A model generated the notes under the pieces. It was not told the origin of the DNA and searched no databases. It saw only the letters and a list, made by a program, of their open reading frames with translations. From the NCBI GenBank assembly GCA_041635475.1, contig JBFKVA010000016.1:1-34825 (forward strand): a stretch of 34,825 nucleotides of DNA, written 5' to 3'. The stretch comes from GCA-020352575 sp041635475 (GTDB lineage Bacteria; Actinomycetota; Acidimicrobiia; Spongiisociales; JAENVV01). Within the stretch, counting starts at the first letter, position 1. Every line of letters begins with the position of its first letter. The translations under genes and the position numbers were made by a program. Of this stretch, positions 7,705-15,155 are shown piece after piece.

Positions 7705-8147
7705 AAGTAGTACCTCGACAAGGTCTCGGCGATGGCGGCGGGCCGCTCCTCGCCGTCGATCTCGATCGTCATGAAGTTCTTCACCTGGACCCCGCCGTCA
7801 CCGGCCTTGGTGACCTCGACCACGGCGCGACGCAGCCGGATCCGTGACCCGACCTTCACCGGGTTGGTGAAACGCACCTTGTCGACGCCGTAGTTGATCC
7901 CCATCTTCACTCCCTCCACCGGCAGTTCGACCTGGCCGGCGAGCGGAACGACGAGCGAGAGCGTGAGAAAGCCGTGGGCGATCGTGGTTCCGAACGGCCC
8001 GGAGGCCGCCCGCTCGGCATCGACGTGGATCCACTGGTGGTCGTCGGTCGCATCGGCGAAGCGGTTGACCCGGTCCTGGTCGATGAGCATCCAGTCGGAG
8101 ACCCCGATCTCCTGGCCTTCGAGGGCCTTGAGGGCGTCGTATCCCAT
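7701..8147 (-). CDS. MaoC-like (R)-specific enoyl-CoA hydratase
   Basis: A 148-residue single hot-dog-fold protein of the MaoC/NodN dehydratase family. The hydratase-2 motif is present as DATDDHQWIHVDAERA...GPFGTTIAHGFLTLSL, with the catalytic Asp and His separated as in (R)-hydratases. The C-terminal FTNPVKVGSRIRLR is also typical. The ATG at 8147 has an excellent ribosome site (AAGGAG, 8 nt upstream) and a TAGGAT -10 box at 8176-8181. It heads the operon with kynU and the alpha/beta hydrolase. Probable substrates are acyl-CoA thioesters; the link to kynurenine breakdown is only positional. Confidence 0.88.
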   Translation of the reverse strand: MGYDALKALEGQEIGVSDWMLIDQDRVNRFADATDDHQWIHVDAERAASGPFGTTIAHGFLTLSLVVPLAGQVELPVEGVKMGINYGVDKVRFTNPVKVGSRIRLRRAVVEVTKAGDGGVQVKNFMTIEIDGEERPAAIAETLSRYYF

Positions 8148-8181
8148 GTCCAAGCTCCTTGGCGGTGAGCGACGGATCCTA
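8148..8181 (-). promoter_or_regulatory. Promoter and ribosome site of the maoC-kynU operon
   Basis: Minus-strand TAGGAT (8176-8181) followed about 22 nt before the ATG by the expected transcription start, and AAGGAG 8 nt before the start codon. Unlike several neighbours this gene has a short leader with a clear Shine-Dalgarno sequence. Confidence 0.5.
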
Positions 8182-8233
8182 GGGGTCGGTGCGCCGGCCG
8201 GACGCTCCCGTTCGGCGGGACGGGTGGCGCGCC

Positions 8234-8246
8234 TACGCTTTCGGTC
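8234..8246 (+). promoter_or_regulatory. Leaderless-type -10 box (TACGCT) of the DUF4230 gene
   Basis: TACGCT at 8234-8239 ends 7 nt before the ATG at 8247, so the mRNA is predicted to begin at or next to the start codon. No Shine-Dalgarno sequence is present. Confidence 0.5.
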
Positions 8247-8891
8247 ATGGCTGATCGCAGGTCGGCCGCCCCGGCGGTCGTACTCACCATCATCATCATC
8301 GCCATCCTCGCCGGGTCGGTCGTCGCCGCCTTCATCATGGGTCGGACCGTGGCCGGTACCGGTGAGATCCTCGACGCCGTCCTGCCCCAACAGGAGGAGT
8401 ACGTCGAGGCCGGGCCGATCGTCATCGAACGGATCCGGAGCCTCGCCACCCTCACCACCGTCGAGGCCGTCGCCTACACCACCATCGAAAAGGGCGTCGA
8501 CCAGGGTTGGCTCACGTGGGCGACGGGCGACTCCATCTCGCTCTTCGCGGTGGCCAGGATCGGAGCCGGCGTCGACCTCGCCAGCCTCACCGACGAGGAC
8601 ATCGTCTCCAATCCGGCCACCGGGACCGTGACCCTCGTCCTGCCCGCCCCCAGCATCACCTACGTCGCCGTCGACAACGAGGCGACCCACGTGTACAACC
8701 GGGACACCGGTGTCTTCACCCGGGGTGATCCTCAGCTCGAGACGGAGGCCCGGCGGGCGGCCGAGGAGATCCTCGTGCAACAGGTGCTCGACCAGGGCCT
8801 GCTCGAGGAGGCGGCGGCCGAGGCCGAACTGGTGCTGCGGGGATTCCTTGAAGCGCTCGGGTACTCAGACATCGAGATCGTGGCGCCGTAG
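8247..8891 (+). CDS. DUF4230-like membrane-anchored protein
   Basis: A 214-residue protein with one N-terminal membrane segment (residues 10-31, VVLTIIIIAILAGSVVAAFIM) and an extracytoplasmic domain. The order IVIERIRSLATLTTVEAVAYTTIEKG, a glycine-rich strand, ARIGAGVDLASLTDEDI, TVTLVLPAPSITYVAVDNEATHVYNRDTGVF and a helical C-terminus ending LRGFLEALGYSDIEIVAP matches what I recall of the DUF4230 family, whose function is unknown. It is divergent from maoC and lies 44 bp upstream of the CobT-like gene on the same strand, so it may be cotranscribed with it, although that gene seems to have its own weak -10. Start supported by the leaderless promoter. Confidence 0.8.
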   Translation: MADRRSAAPAVVLTIIIIAILAGSVVAAFIMGRTVAGTGEILDAVLPQQEEYVEAGPIVIERIRSLATLTTVEAVAYTTIEKGVDQGWLTWATGDSISLFAVARIGAGVDLASLTDEDIVSNPATGTVTLVLPAPSITYVAVDNEATHVYNRDTGVFTRGDPQLETEARRAAEEILVQQVLDQGLLEEAAAEAELVLRGFLEALGYSDIEIVAP

Positions 8892-8935
8892 TCCGCCTGT
8901 CGGGAGCCGGCGGCGACCTGCCACAATGGATCGCT

Positions 8936-11053
8936 ATGCCCACCCGAGGTCCACGCGCCGACCGGAGCTACCTCTCCGAGATCCTGCCCCCGGAGGAGCG
9001 CGCCATCGAGGAGGTCGTGAGCCGCTACCAGCGAGTGGCGGGGGCGGTCACCCGCTTCGCCCGGTCCCTGGCCCGAGACGAGGACCTGGCCGTGCGGATC
9101 GGGGCGGAAGCCAGTTCCTCGCCCACGGAGATCATCATCGACCCCGGCGTCTTCCAGGCCGCCTACGCCCGGCGGGCTCCCGTGACCCCGGCGGAAGTGG
9201 CCCTGGCCTCGGCGCTCCATGAGGTGGTGCACCTCGTCTCCTCCGACTTCGACGAACGCCGGGCCCTCCCCCAGGAGTGGTTCGGCCCCCGCGCCGACGT
9301 TCCCGAAGGCGAGTTCGAGCTGTTCGACGCGCTCAACCGGGCGGGCGGGGCCGCGGCGGAAGCGATGTTCTTCGCGGTCGAGGACGGCCGCCAGGAACTC
9401 GTCGGCCTCGCCGAGTACCCCGGCGCCAAGTCGGTCCTTCGCGACCTCTATGCGGCCGCCCTCCCCCATGCCATCAACGACGCCGGGCTCCTCGGCCAGT
9501 TCACGCTGAGCTGCTTCCTCATGCTTGGCGGGCACCTGGAACGAACCGAGCTCGAACGACGAGTCCATGCCAAGGTCGCCGTGGCGTTGCCGGACGCACA
9601 GCCGTTCCTCGACGCCACCGCCGACGCTGCCGACCCGTGGGAGGTCGGCACCGCTGCCCTCCAGCTCCTCTCCGTCGCCCGGCTCCACGGGCTCGCCAGC
9701 CAGGAGTCCGTGGGCGACACGACCCCGGACAAGAAGCGGCGCGACGAGTACGAGGGGGAGGCGATCCGGGAGGACCTCGATCGACTCCGCCTCCTCTCCC
9801 CGGTGCTGGCCGACGCCGAGACCTACGACAGGGTCCGCAACGCCGCCGCCGCCCGCGCGGGCGAGTCTCGGGCACGGGGCGAATCCCAGTTGGCGTCCGA
9901 CGACGGGACCGAGCAGCTCATCCGGGTGTCCTCGGCACCCACCGTGTACCTGCCGACCGGCCAGGGGGGCAAGCTCGTTGTCGGGCCCCTTCCCGACCGG
10001 TTCCGCCAATTCTCCGCCGACGGACGCGTCCAGCTACGCAAGGCGATCGGGGCCTGGGACCTCGACCCCCGGCACGTGTCGGGGGAGCTGTTCCCCCTCT
10101 TCGCCGCCAACCAGCGTCGGGGCCTCCTGAGCGGCTACGACTCCGGGGACCTCAGCCCCCATGCCCCAATGCTGCTGGCCGGAGGGCTCTACGAGCGCAT
10201 GTACGAGCGAAGGGCGATGCGGACCCGCAGGTCGTATGCGGTCAGTCTCCTCGTGGACGGGTCGGCGTCCATGCTCCAGACCCGCTCCACCGGGCGCGAC
10301 GGTCGCCAGGCCCGGTGGGCGATGGCCTCGGCCACCATCGGGGCGTGGATGCTGGCGGGCTTGTGCGATGAGCTCCAGATCGAGTTCGAGGTGGCGGTCT
10401 TCAACCGCAACTTCGCTGCCACCGCCGACGACACCCAGCACAGCTACACCCGCCGGTGGAGCCGGGCCACGGCCGACCTCCAGCGCAGCCAGGGTTCATC
10501 GGCCAAACGTCTCGTCAACACCGTGAACCACTACATGGTCAAGCCGTTCGAGGGCCGATGGCGAGCCCAGGAAGATCTCCTCGCCGGGTTCTTCCACGTG
10601 GCGTCCGATCCCCGGGCCACCGGCGAGATCGTGCGACGCAACCGCGACACCGCCCCTCCGGTGGCGATGTTCGAGAAGGCCGCCAACGTCGACGAGCTCA
10701 ACGTGCAGCATGCGGCCGATCGCCTCAACGCACTCGGCGCCCAGGTACGGGTGCTCGTCGTGCTCGCCGACGGCATGACGCGCGGTTCGCTCCAGGCGCT
10801 GGCCGCCACGGTCGCCTCGGTGGAGTCGAGCGGGACCACCGTCCTCGGGATCGGGATCGGTGACGACACGGTCACCCAGGTCTACGGCAGGCACGTCGTC
10901 GTCGATCGTCCCGACGCCCTCACCACCGCCATGATCGACGGGGTGAAGTCGGCACTCCGCCGGAGCATGGCACTCAGCGGGGTGGCGACTTGGTGGCTTC
11001 GGGGCGCCCGCACACCGGATCAGGATCTTCAGCCGTTCACGAGGAGCGCATAG
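8936..11053 (+). CDS. CobT-like VWA-domain protein with N-terminal HEXXH motif
   Basis: A 705-residue protein resembling cobaltochelatase subunit CobT along much of its length. The N-terminal region holds an HEXXH zinc-peptidase-like motif (H95-E-V-V-H99, SALHEVVHLV) and, around 146-165, FFAVEDGRQELVGLAEYPGAKSVL, similar to the CobT stretch with EQxRxEAxGxxxMxG. The middle (about 230-330) is charged and helical. The C-terminal VWA domain (about 435-700) has a MIDAS motif D441-G-S-A-S445 and D612 in LADGMT, and shares CobT features: NVDELNVQHAADRLN before the MIDAS loop and VLGIGIGDDTVTQVYGR after it. It is 2 nt upstream of a CobS-like AAA+ gene, the usual CobS/CobT partnership. No CobN large subunit is present. 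Function unknown; metal-protein maturation or a MoxR-VWA-type chaperone is inference. There is no clear ribosome site; a poor -10 (CACAAT, 8922-8927) lies 8 nt before the ATG. Confidence 0.85.
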   Translation: MPTRGPRADRSYLSEILPPEERAIEEVVSRYQRVAGAVTRFARSLARDEDLAVRIGAEASSSPTEIIIDPGVFQAAYARRAPVTPAEVALASALHEVVHLVSSDFDERRALPQEWFGPRADVPEGEFELFDALNRAGGAAAEAMFFAVEDGRQELVGLAEYPGAKSVLRDLYAAALPHAINDAGLLGQFTLSCFLMLGGHLERTELERRVHAKVAVALPDAQPFLDATADAADPWEVGTAALQLLSVARLHGLASQESVGDTTPDKKRRDEYEGEAIREDLDRLRLLSPVLADAETYDRVRNAAAARAGESRARGESQLASDDGTEQLIRVSSAPTVYLPTGQGGKLVVGPLPDRFRQFSADGRVQLRKAIGAWDLDPRHVSGELFPLFAANQRRGLLSGYDSGDLSPHAPMLLAGGLYERMYERRAMRTRRSYAVSLLVDGSASMLQTRSTGRDGRQARWAMASATIGAWMLAGLCDELQIEFEVAVFNRNFAATADDTQHSYTRRWSRATADLQRSQGSSAKRLVNTVNHYMVKPFEGRWRAQEDLLAGFFHVASDPRATGEIVRRNRDTAPPVAMFEKAANVDELNVQHAADRLNALGAQVRVLVVLADGMTRGSLQALAATVASVESSGTTVLGIGIGDDTVTQVYGRHVVVDRPDALTTAMIDGVKSALRRSMALSGVATWWLRGARTPDQDLQPFTRSA

Positions 11054-11055
11054 AC

Positions 11056-12048
11056 ATGAGCGACACGCACACCTTCGAACACCCGAACGGGGATGGGCCG
11101 CCGATCCGGCTCGAGCGGTTCCGGGTCCCCGACGACCTGCCCGACCGCGACCATCGGGTGGCCAAGATCCCCAAGCCCGACCCCTACTACGTGGACCTGG
11201 GGATGCTGTACCGATTCGCGGCACTCGAGCAGGTTCGTCGAACGTCCCCTCCGGGCTTCGTCCCGGTGCACGTGGCCGTCCGCGGGCACATGGGCACGGG
11301 CAAGGACCACGACATCGAGCAGTTCGCGGCGCTCATTGGGCTCCCCTACTACCGGATCCCGCTCACCGGCGAAGTCCGCGACATCACCCTCATCGGGTCC
11401 ACCAAGCTCCACGGCGATGGGAAGGGCGGAACCGAGAGCCGGTGGGAGGACGGGGATATCACCCGGGCCCTTCGCGGTCCGGCCATCGTGAACCTCTCCG
11501 AGCTGAACGCGGCCGGAGCCGAGACGCTCTTCGCCCTCCACGGGCTCCTCGACCGGTACCACGCCCTTGACCTGCCAACCGGCGAGACCGTCCACCTGCG
11601 CGACGACGTCCGCCTCTTCGGCACCATGAACCCCACCGACCTCCGGGACTACGCCGGGACGCAGACGCTCAACAAGGCGTTCGCCGACCGCTGGGTCATC
11701 TGGGAGAAGGAGTTCCCCTCGAAGGACGAACTGGGGTCGATGCTTCATCGCCGCTACCCCGACCTCGACGACGCGTACGCCGAGGCGATCAGCCGCCTGG
11801 CGCACGAGGTCAACGAGTCGTTCGCATCCCGGGACAGCGGCACCCGGGTCGAGACCCCCATGAGCCTGCGCACGACCCTCGACCGGATCCCGGTCGGCCT
11901 GCGCATCCACGAGGCCGCGGACGATCCCCTGCGCGTGGCGTGGGTGGAGTTCGTCATGCCCCACATCGACCCGTACGACCGTGACCACTACGAAACCGTG
12001 TGGAATGCGATCGTCCGCAAGGGGCCGTCGACCAAGCCGTTCGGGTAG
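11056..12048 (+). CDS. CobS-like AAA+ protein with altered Walker A and B motifs
   Basis: A 330-residue AAA+ protein, the length of CobS, and similar to it in order: GHMGTGKDHDIEQFAALIGLPYYRIPL for CobS GYHGTGKSTHIEQ..., a strand-loop segment, sensor-1 LFGTMNPTD, and GTQTLNKAFADRWVIW, which mirrors CobS GTQQINQAQMDRWSI and carries the putative arginine finger. Two key positions differ. Walker A reads G77-H-M-G-T-G-K83-D84, with Asp instead of Ser/Thr. Walker B reads AIVNLS148-E149, with Ser instead of the metal-binding Asp; the catalytic Glu remains. Codons confirm both (GAC, TCC). The ATG at 11056 follows GAGGAG and lies 2 nt after the CobT-like stop. ATP hydrolysis may be altered or lost. 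The partner is almost certainly the CobT-like protein; the target is unknown. Confidence 0.88.
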   Translation: MSDTHTFEHPNGDGPPIRLERFRVPDDLPDRDHRVAKIPKPDPYYVDLGMLYRFAALEQVRRTSPPGFVPVHVAVRGHMGTGKDHDIEQFAALIGLPYYRIPLTGEVRDITLIGSTKLHGDGKGGTESRWEDGDITRALRGPAIVNLSELNAAGAETLFALHGLLDRYHALDLPTGETVHLRDDVRLFGTMNPTDLRDYAGTQTLNKAFADRWVIWEKEFPSKDELGSMLHRRYPDLDDAYAEAISRLAHEVNESFASRDSGTRVETPMSLRTTLDRIPVGLRIHEAADDPLRVAWVEFVMPHIDPYDRDHYETVWNAIVRKGPSTKPFG

Positions 12049-12105
12049 GACGACGGACGGAGGAATCGGGACTCCGGGCCCCGCCCCCCTTCACCCACAC
12101 CCAAC

Positions 12106-12117
12106 TAGATTCGGGCC
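12106..12117 (+). promoter_or_regulatory. Leaderless-type -10 box (TAGATT) of the VOC-LOG operon
   Basis: TAGATT at 12106-12111 ends 6 nt before the ATG at 12118. No ribosome site is visible. It suggests that the VOC-LOG pair is transcribed separately from the CobT/CobS-like genes upstream. Confidence 0.5.
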
Positions 12118-12543
12118 ATGGCCCACCCGTTCCAGGTCACATTCGACGCCCGCGACCCGGCCGCCCTGGCGGGGTTCTGGGCCACCGCGCTCGGGTATCG
12201 GATCCCGGACCCTCCCCCCGGCTTCGAGTCGTGGGACGAGTGGGCGACGGCCCAGGGGATCCCGGAGGAGAACTGGAACGACGCCCGGGCCCTCGAAGAC
12301 CCCACTGGTGCCGGGCCGCGGATCTTCTTCCAGAGGGTGCCCGAGCCCAAGACCGCCAAGAACCGCGTCCACCTCGACGTGAACGCGCCCGTCGCCGAGG
12401 GACAGGAACGGGCCGACGCCGTCGAGGCGCACCTGGCAAGGCTGGTCTCCGCCGGGGCGACGTATGTCGGACACGTCTCCGAGCACGGTGCCGACTGGGT
12501 GGTGTGCCACGACCCCGAGGGCAACGAGTTCTGCGTCCAATGA
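12118..12543 (+). CDS. VOC superfamily (glyoxalase-like) protein
   Basis: A 141-residue protein with the paired beta-alpha-beta-beta-beta units of the vicinal-oxygen-chelate fold. FQVTFDARDPAALAGFWATALGY is the standard first module, PRIFFQRVPEPKTAKNRVHLDVNA the central one with a His-containing metal strand, and the end DPEGNEFCVQ is typical of the glyoxalase-6-like subfamily. Activities in this family range from lyase to antibiotic-binding, and the substrate cannot be inferred. Its stop overlaps the next gene's start as ATGA, so the two proteins are probably made together. Confidence 0.87.
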   Translation: MAHPFQVTFDARDPAALAGFWATALGYRIPDPPPGFESWDEWATAQGIPEENWNDARALEDPTGAGPRIFFQRVPEPKTAKNRVHLDVNAPVAEGQERADAVEAHLARLVSAGATYVGHVSEHGADWVVCHDPEGNEFCVQ

Positions 12544-13625
12544 GCTACCGGCTCGGTGACGGCGAACTCGCCGCCCAGATCGACGACCTCATTGCGGCTG
12601 CGTCCGAGAACGGGAACCAGGACCTCATCCGCGAGATGCTGGTCACGGTCCTCAAGCTCCATCGCGACGGCGCCGAGCGAGCCGACCTCCTCCAGATCAA
12701 TACGGCGCTCAAGGAGTTGCGGTACACGAACCTGGCGTTCTCCCCTCATCGCCACCAGCCGAAGGTGACGATCTTCGGCTCCGCTCGGACCCAGGCGGGC
12801 GATCCCAACTACGAGATGGCCAAGGAGTTCGGTCGGGCGATGGCGGCCCTGGGATGGGGCGTCATCACCGGTGCCGGGCCCGGGATCATGGCTGCCGGGA
12901 ACGAGGGAGCCGGCCCGGAGATGTCCTATGGGATCAAGATCCGCCTGCCGTTCGAGTCACACCCGAACGCGTTCGTCGACCCCGCCCGGACGATCAACTA
13001 CAAGTACTTCTTCACTCGCAAGCTCGGACTCGTGAAGGAGGCGCACGGCTTCGCCATCCTCCCTGGCGGCTTCGGGACGATGGACGAGGTGTTCGAGTTC
13101 CTCACGCTCGTCCAGACCGGCAAGAGTGACATGCACCCGATCGTGCTGCTCGAGGAGCCGGAGGGCACCTACTGGTCCGGGTTCACCCATTTCGTCGAGG
13201 AGCACCTCGTATCGCGGGGAATGGTCCGGCCAGAGGACCTCGACCTCTTCCGCGTCACCCATGACATCCAGACGGCCGTCGACGAGATCTGTGGGTTCTA
13301 CCGCAACTACCAATCGCAGCGGTACGTCGGTGATCGCCTCGTGTTCCGGCTCTCCGTGGCACCCGACGACGACGCTCTCGCCGAGTTGAGCCGCGACTTC
13401 GCGGACATCATCACCGACGGGACGATCGAGCGGGTCGGCCCCTCGGCCGCCGAGACCGATGAGGAGGACGGCTTGGCGTTGGACCGGGTGGCACTCCGAT
13501 TCGACCGCCGGAGCTTCGGGCGTCTTCGTCAGCTCATCGACCGTCTCAACACGCTCGTCCCCCCCACCGTCACCACCTCTCCTCCGGACCCCTTCACCCA
13601 GGAGCAGCAGCACCGGCCGTGGTGA
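12540..13625 (+). CDS. LOG-family Rossmann-fold protein (long form)
   Basis: A 361-residue protein of the LOG family (once annotated lysine decarboxylase), some of whose members release adenine-type bases from nucleoside 5'-monophosphates. The signature PGGFGTMDE is at residues 175-183, and GAGPGIMAAGNEGA precedes it. This is longer than plant-type LOG proteins (about 200 residues): it adds an N-terminal helical segment of about 75 residues (DDLIAAASENGNQDLIREMLVTVLKLHRDGAERADLLQINTALKEL) and a C-terminal extension of about 120 residues with a ferredoxin-like pattern. Translationally coupled to the VOC protein. Whether it makes cytokinin-like bases or recycles damaged nucleotides is not shown. 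Confidence 0.9.
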   Translation: MSYRLGDGELAAQIDDLIAAASENGNQDLIREMLVTVLKLHRDGAERADLLQINTALKELRYTNLAFSPHRHQPKVTIFGSARTQAGDPNYEMAKEFGRAMAALGWGVITGAGPGIMAAGNEGAGPEMSYGIKIRLPFESHPNAFVDPARTINYKYFFTRKLGLVKEAHGFAILPGGFGTMDEVFEFLTLVQTGKSDMHPIVLLEEPEGTYWSGFTHFVEEHLVSRGMVRPEDLDLFRVTHDIQTAVDEICGFYRNYQSQRYVGDRLVFRLSVAPDDDALAELSRDFADIITDGTIERVGPSAAETDEEDGLALDRVALRFDRRSFGRLRQLIDRLNTLVPPTVTTSPPDPFTQEQQHRPW

Positions 13626-13706
13626 GGGAGCGGCGGGCGGCAGGGGACGGACGCTCGGACGATGCGGGCCCCTTCCCCCTCGGGGGGGACAGCCCGTGCT
13701 CCGTCC
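13626..13706. other. Convergent intergenic gap
   Basis: This 81-bp gap lies between the convergent LOG and 5'-nucleotidase genes. A run of C followed by a run of G near 13673-13690 could form a short hairpin and might serve as a bidirectional terminator, but the loop is very small and no T-tract follows. Nothing else is seen. Confidence 0.3.
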
Positions 13707-15077
13707 TCAGTCGTGCGGTAGCGGCACCCAGGCCGCCCGCATGATCCCGTGGGGGGTCACCGAGGCCAGGTTGGAGACGCGGGACATGTAGATGTCGGCG
13801 TGGCGTTCGACCTGGCGGGCGAAGAGGCTCTTGTCGACGCCGGCTCGCATGAGGAGGCCCCAGTGCTCGTTGCTCAGTTCGCCCGAGGCGATCGCCAGGG
13901 GGGCGATCCGGTCATCGAGGGCCGCAACCGCGTGTGTGAGTTCGTCGAGCCGGGACCGGTCGCCCTCGCCGTGCTGGAGACCCAGGCGCTCCCGGGCGAC
14001 GTCACGTTCGAGAGCCTCTTTCTCCCGCATGAGCCGGACGAGGTCCCGCGAGGATTCGGCGAACGTCCGCAGGGCTGCCAGCTCGGGCTCGAGCTCTCGG
14101 AGGACGAGTGCCGTGCGCCACCGGAACATCGACTTGGACACGTGAACGTCCCCGAAGAGGTGGTCACCCACGTAGAGGATCTCGTCACCGGACACCCCAA
14201 GGGACGACTCCACCTGCGATGCCGACCCTCCCGAGTACACGGTGTTGGTCTCGAGGTCACCGTGGTGGGCCCGCAGGAGGCCGGCCGCACCGTCGACGAC
14301 CTCGTACAAGGGACGGTCGTCGGAGAAGAACCGGGGCTTGTCGGCCGATACGACCGTGCAATCGAAGATGTCCCGCCACTTCCGCCCCTCGAGGTACGGA
14401 TCCAGTGCGTAGTCGAGGATCTCCGAGGCGTACCCGAGGTCGGAGTTGGTGATGAGCAGCAGGCGCTTGCCGGCGCCGGCCTGGTCGAGGAGCGTGCGTC
14501 CCACCGCCGGGTCGGGTTCGATGAACCGCTCGGGGTCGGCAAGGATGCTGGCCTTGAGCCGCCCACCCCGGTGGGCGGTGTCCAGCACCCCGCGGACGGT
14601 CGCGTAGAGGTCCTCGTACCCCACCGGTTCGGGGATCGCTCCGGAGTCGGCCAGGTCGACGAGCTGGGAGAACAGCAACGCCTCCGACAGCGAGAAGAGC
14701 GTGTTGAGGAAGACCCAACGGTCCGATGCCAGGTCGACCATCTCGCCGCTGTAGCTGCCTCGCAGCTGGCCGAACTCGAGGAACCGCGTGCCGTGGGAGG
14801 CCCTGATGACGTATCCGAAGCGGGTGGCCTTGACGAGGTTCCCCAGTTCGAGGTCGATGGTGAGTCCCTGGATCACCCGGCTTGGGTCGAAGGAGAGACC
14901 GTCCACGGGCCAGCCCCGCTCGGCCAGCGCGTTCCTGGCGAACCCGTACGCCGCCCTCTCCCACTCGTCGGTGTTGTAGTGGACGAGCGTGTAGTCGAGG
15001 TCATAGCCGATGGCCTTGATCGACCTCATGTTGAGCGTTCGGTTGACGAAGACGGAGCGATCCCCGTGGGCGGTCAC
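13707..15077 (-). CDS. HAD-family 5'-nucleotidase (cytosolic purine nucleotidase-like)
   Basis: A 456-residue HAD protein of the cN-II/5'-nucleotidase type. The catalytic motif DLDYT is at residues 26-30 (D26 nucleophile, D28 acid/base), preceded by the family-typical NRTLNMRSIKAIGYDLDYTLVHY. Motif II is LLLITNSD, the motif III Lys is in VVSADKPRFF, and motif IV is DEILYVGDHLFGDV. A charged, probably coiled helical region follows (EKEALERDVARERLGLQ...), then a C-terminal RVSNLASVTPHGIMRAAW. Eukaryotic relatives dephosphorylate IMP/GMP; a purine nucleotidase role is inference. The GTG at 15077 is set by a TAGCAT box 6 nt upstream, consistent with a leaderless mRNA. Confidence 0.92.
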   Translation of the reverse strand: MTAHGDRSVFVNRTLNMRSIKAIGYDLDYTLVHYNTDEWERAAYGFARNALAERGWPVDGLSFDPSRVIQGLTIDLELGNLVKATRFGYVIRASHGTRFLEFGQLRGSYSGEMVDLASDRWVFLNTLFSLSEALLFSQLVDLADSGAIPEPVGYEDLYATVRGVLDTAHRGGRLKASILADPERFIEPDPAVGRTLLDQAGAGKRLLLITNSDLGYASEILDYALDPYLEGRKWRDIFDCTVVSADKPRFFSDDRPLYEVVDGAAGLLRAHHGDLETNTVYSGGSASQVESSLGVSGDEILYVGDHLFGDVHVSKSMFRWRTALVLRELEPELAALRTFAESSRDLVRLMREKEALERDVARERLGLQHGEGDRSRLDELTHAVAALDDRIAPLAIASGELSNEHWGLLMRAGVDKSLFARQVERHADIYMSRVSNLASVTPHGIMRAAWVPLPHD

Positions 15078-15089
15078 CCGGCGATGCTA
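15078..15089 (-). promoter_or_regulatory. Leaderless-type -10 box (TAGCAT) of the 5'-nucleotidase
   Basis: Minus-strand TAGCAT at 15084-15089 ends 6 nt before the GTG at 15077. It fixes that GTG as the likely start. Confidence 0.5.
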
Positions 15090-15155
15090 TCCGCCGGGGT
15101 CCGGGCGCGCGAGAACGGCACCACGGGGGTTCCGGGACGGTTCAGGGGCGGGGCG

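Noticed and set aside
13665..13695. Hairpin-like C-run/G-run as an intrinsic terminator
   Set aside because: The loop is too short and there is no T-tract, so I note it only within the intergenic entry.
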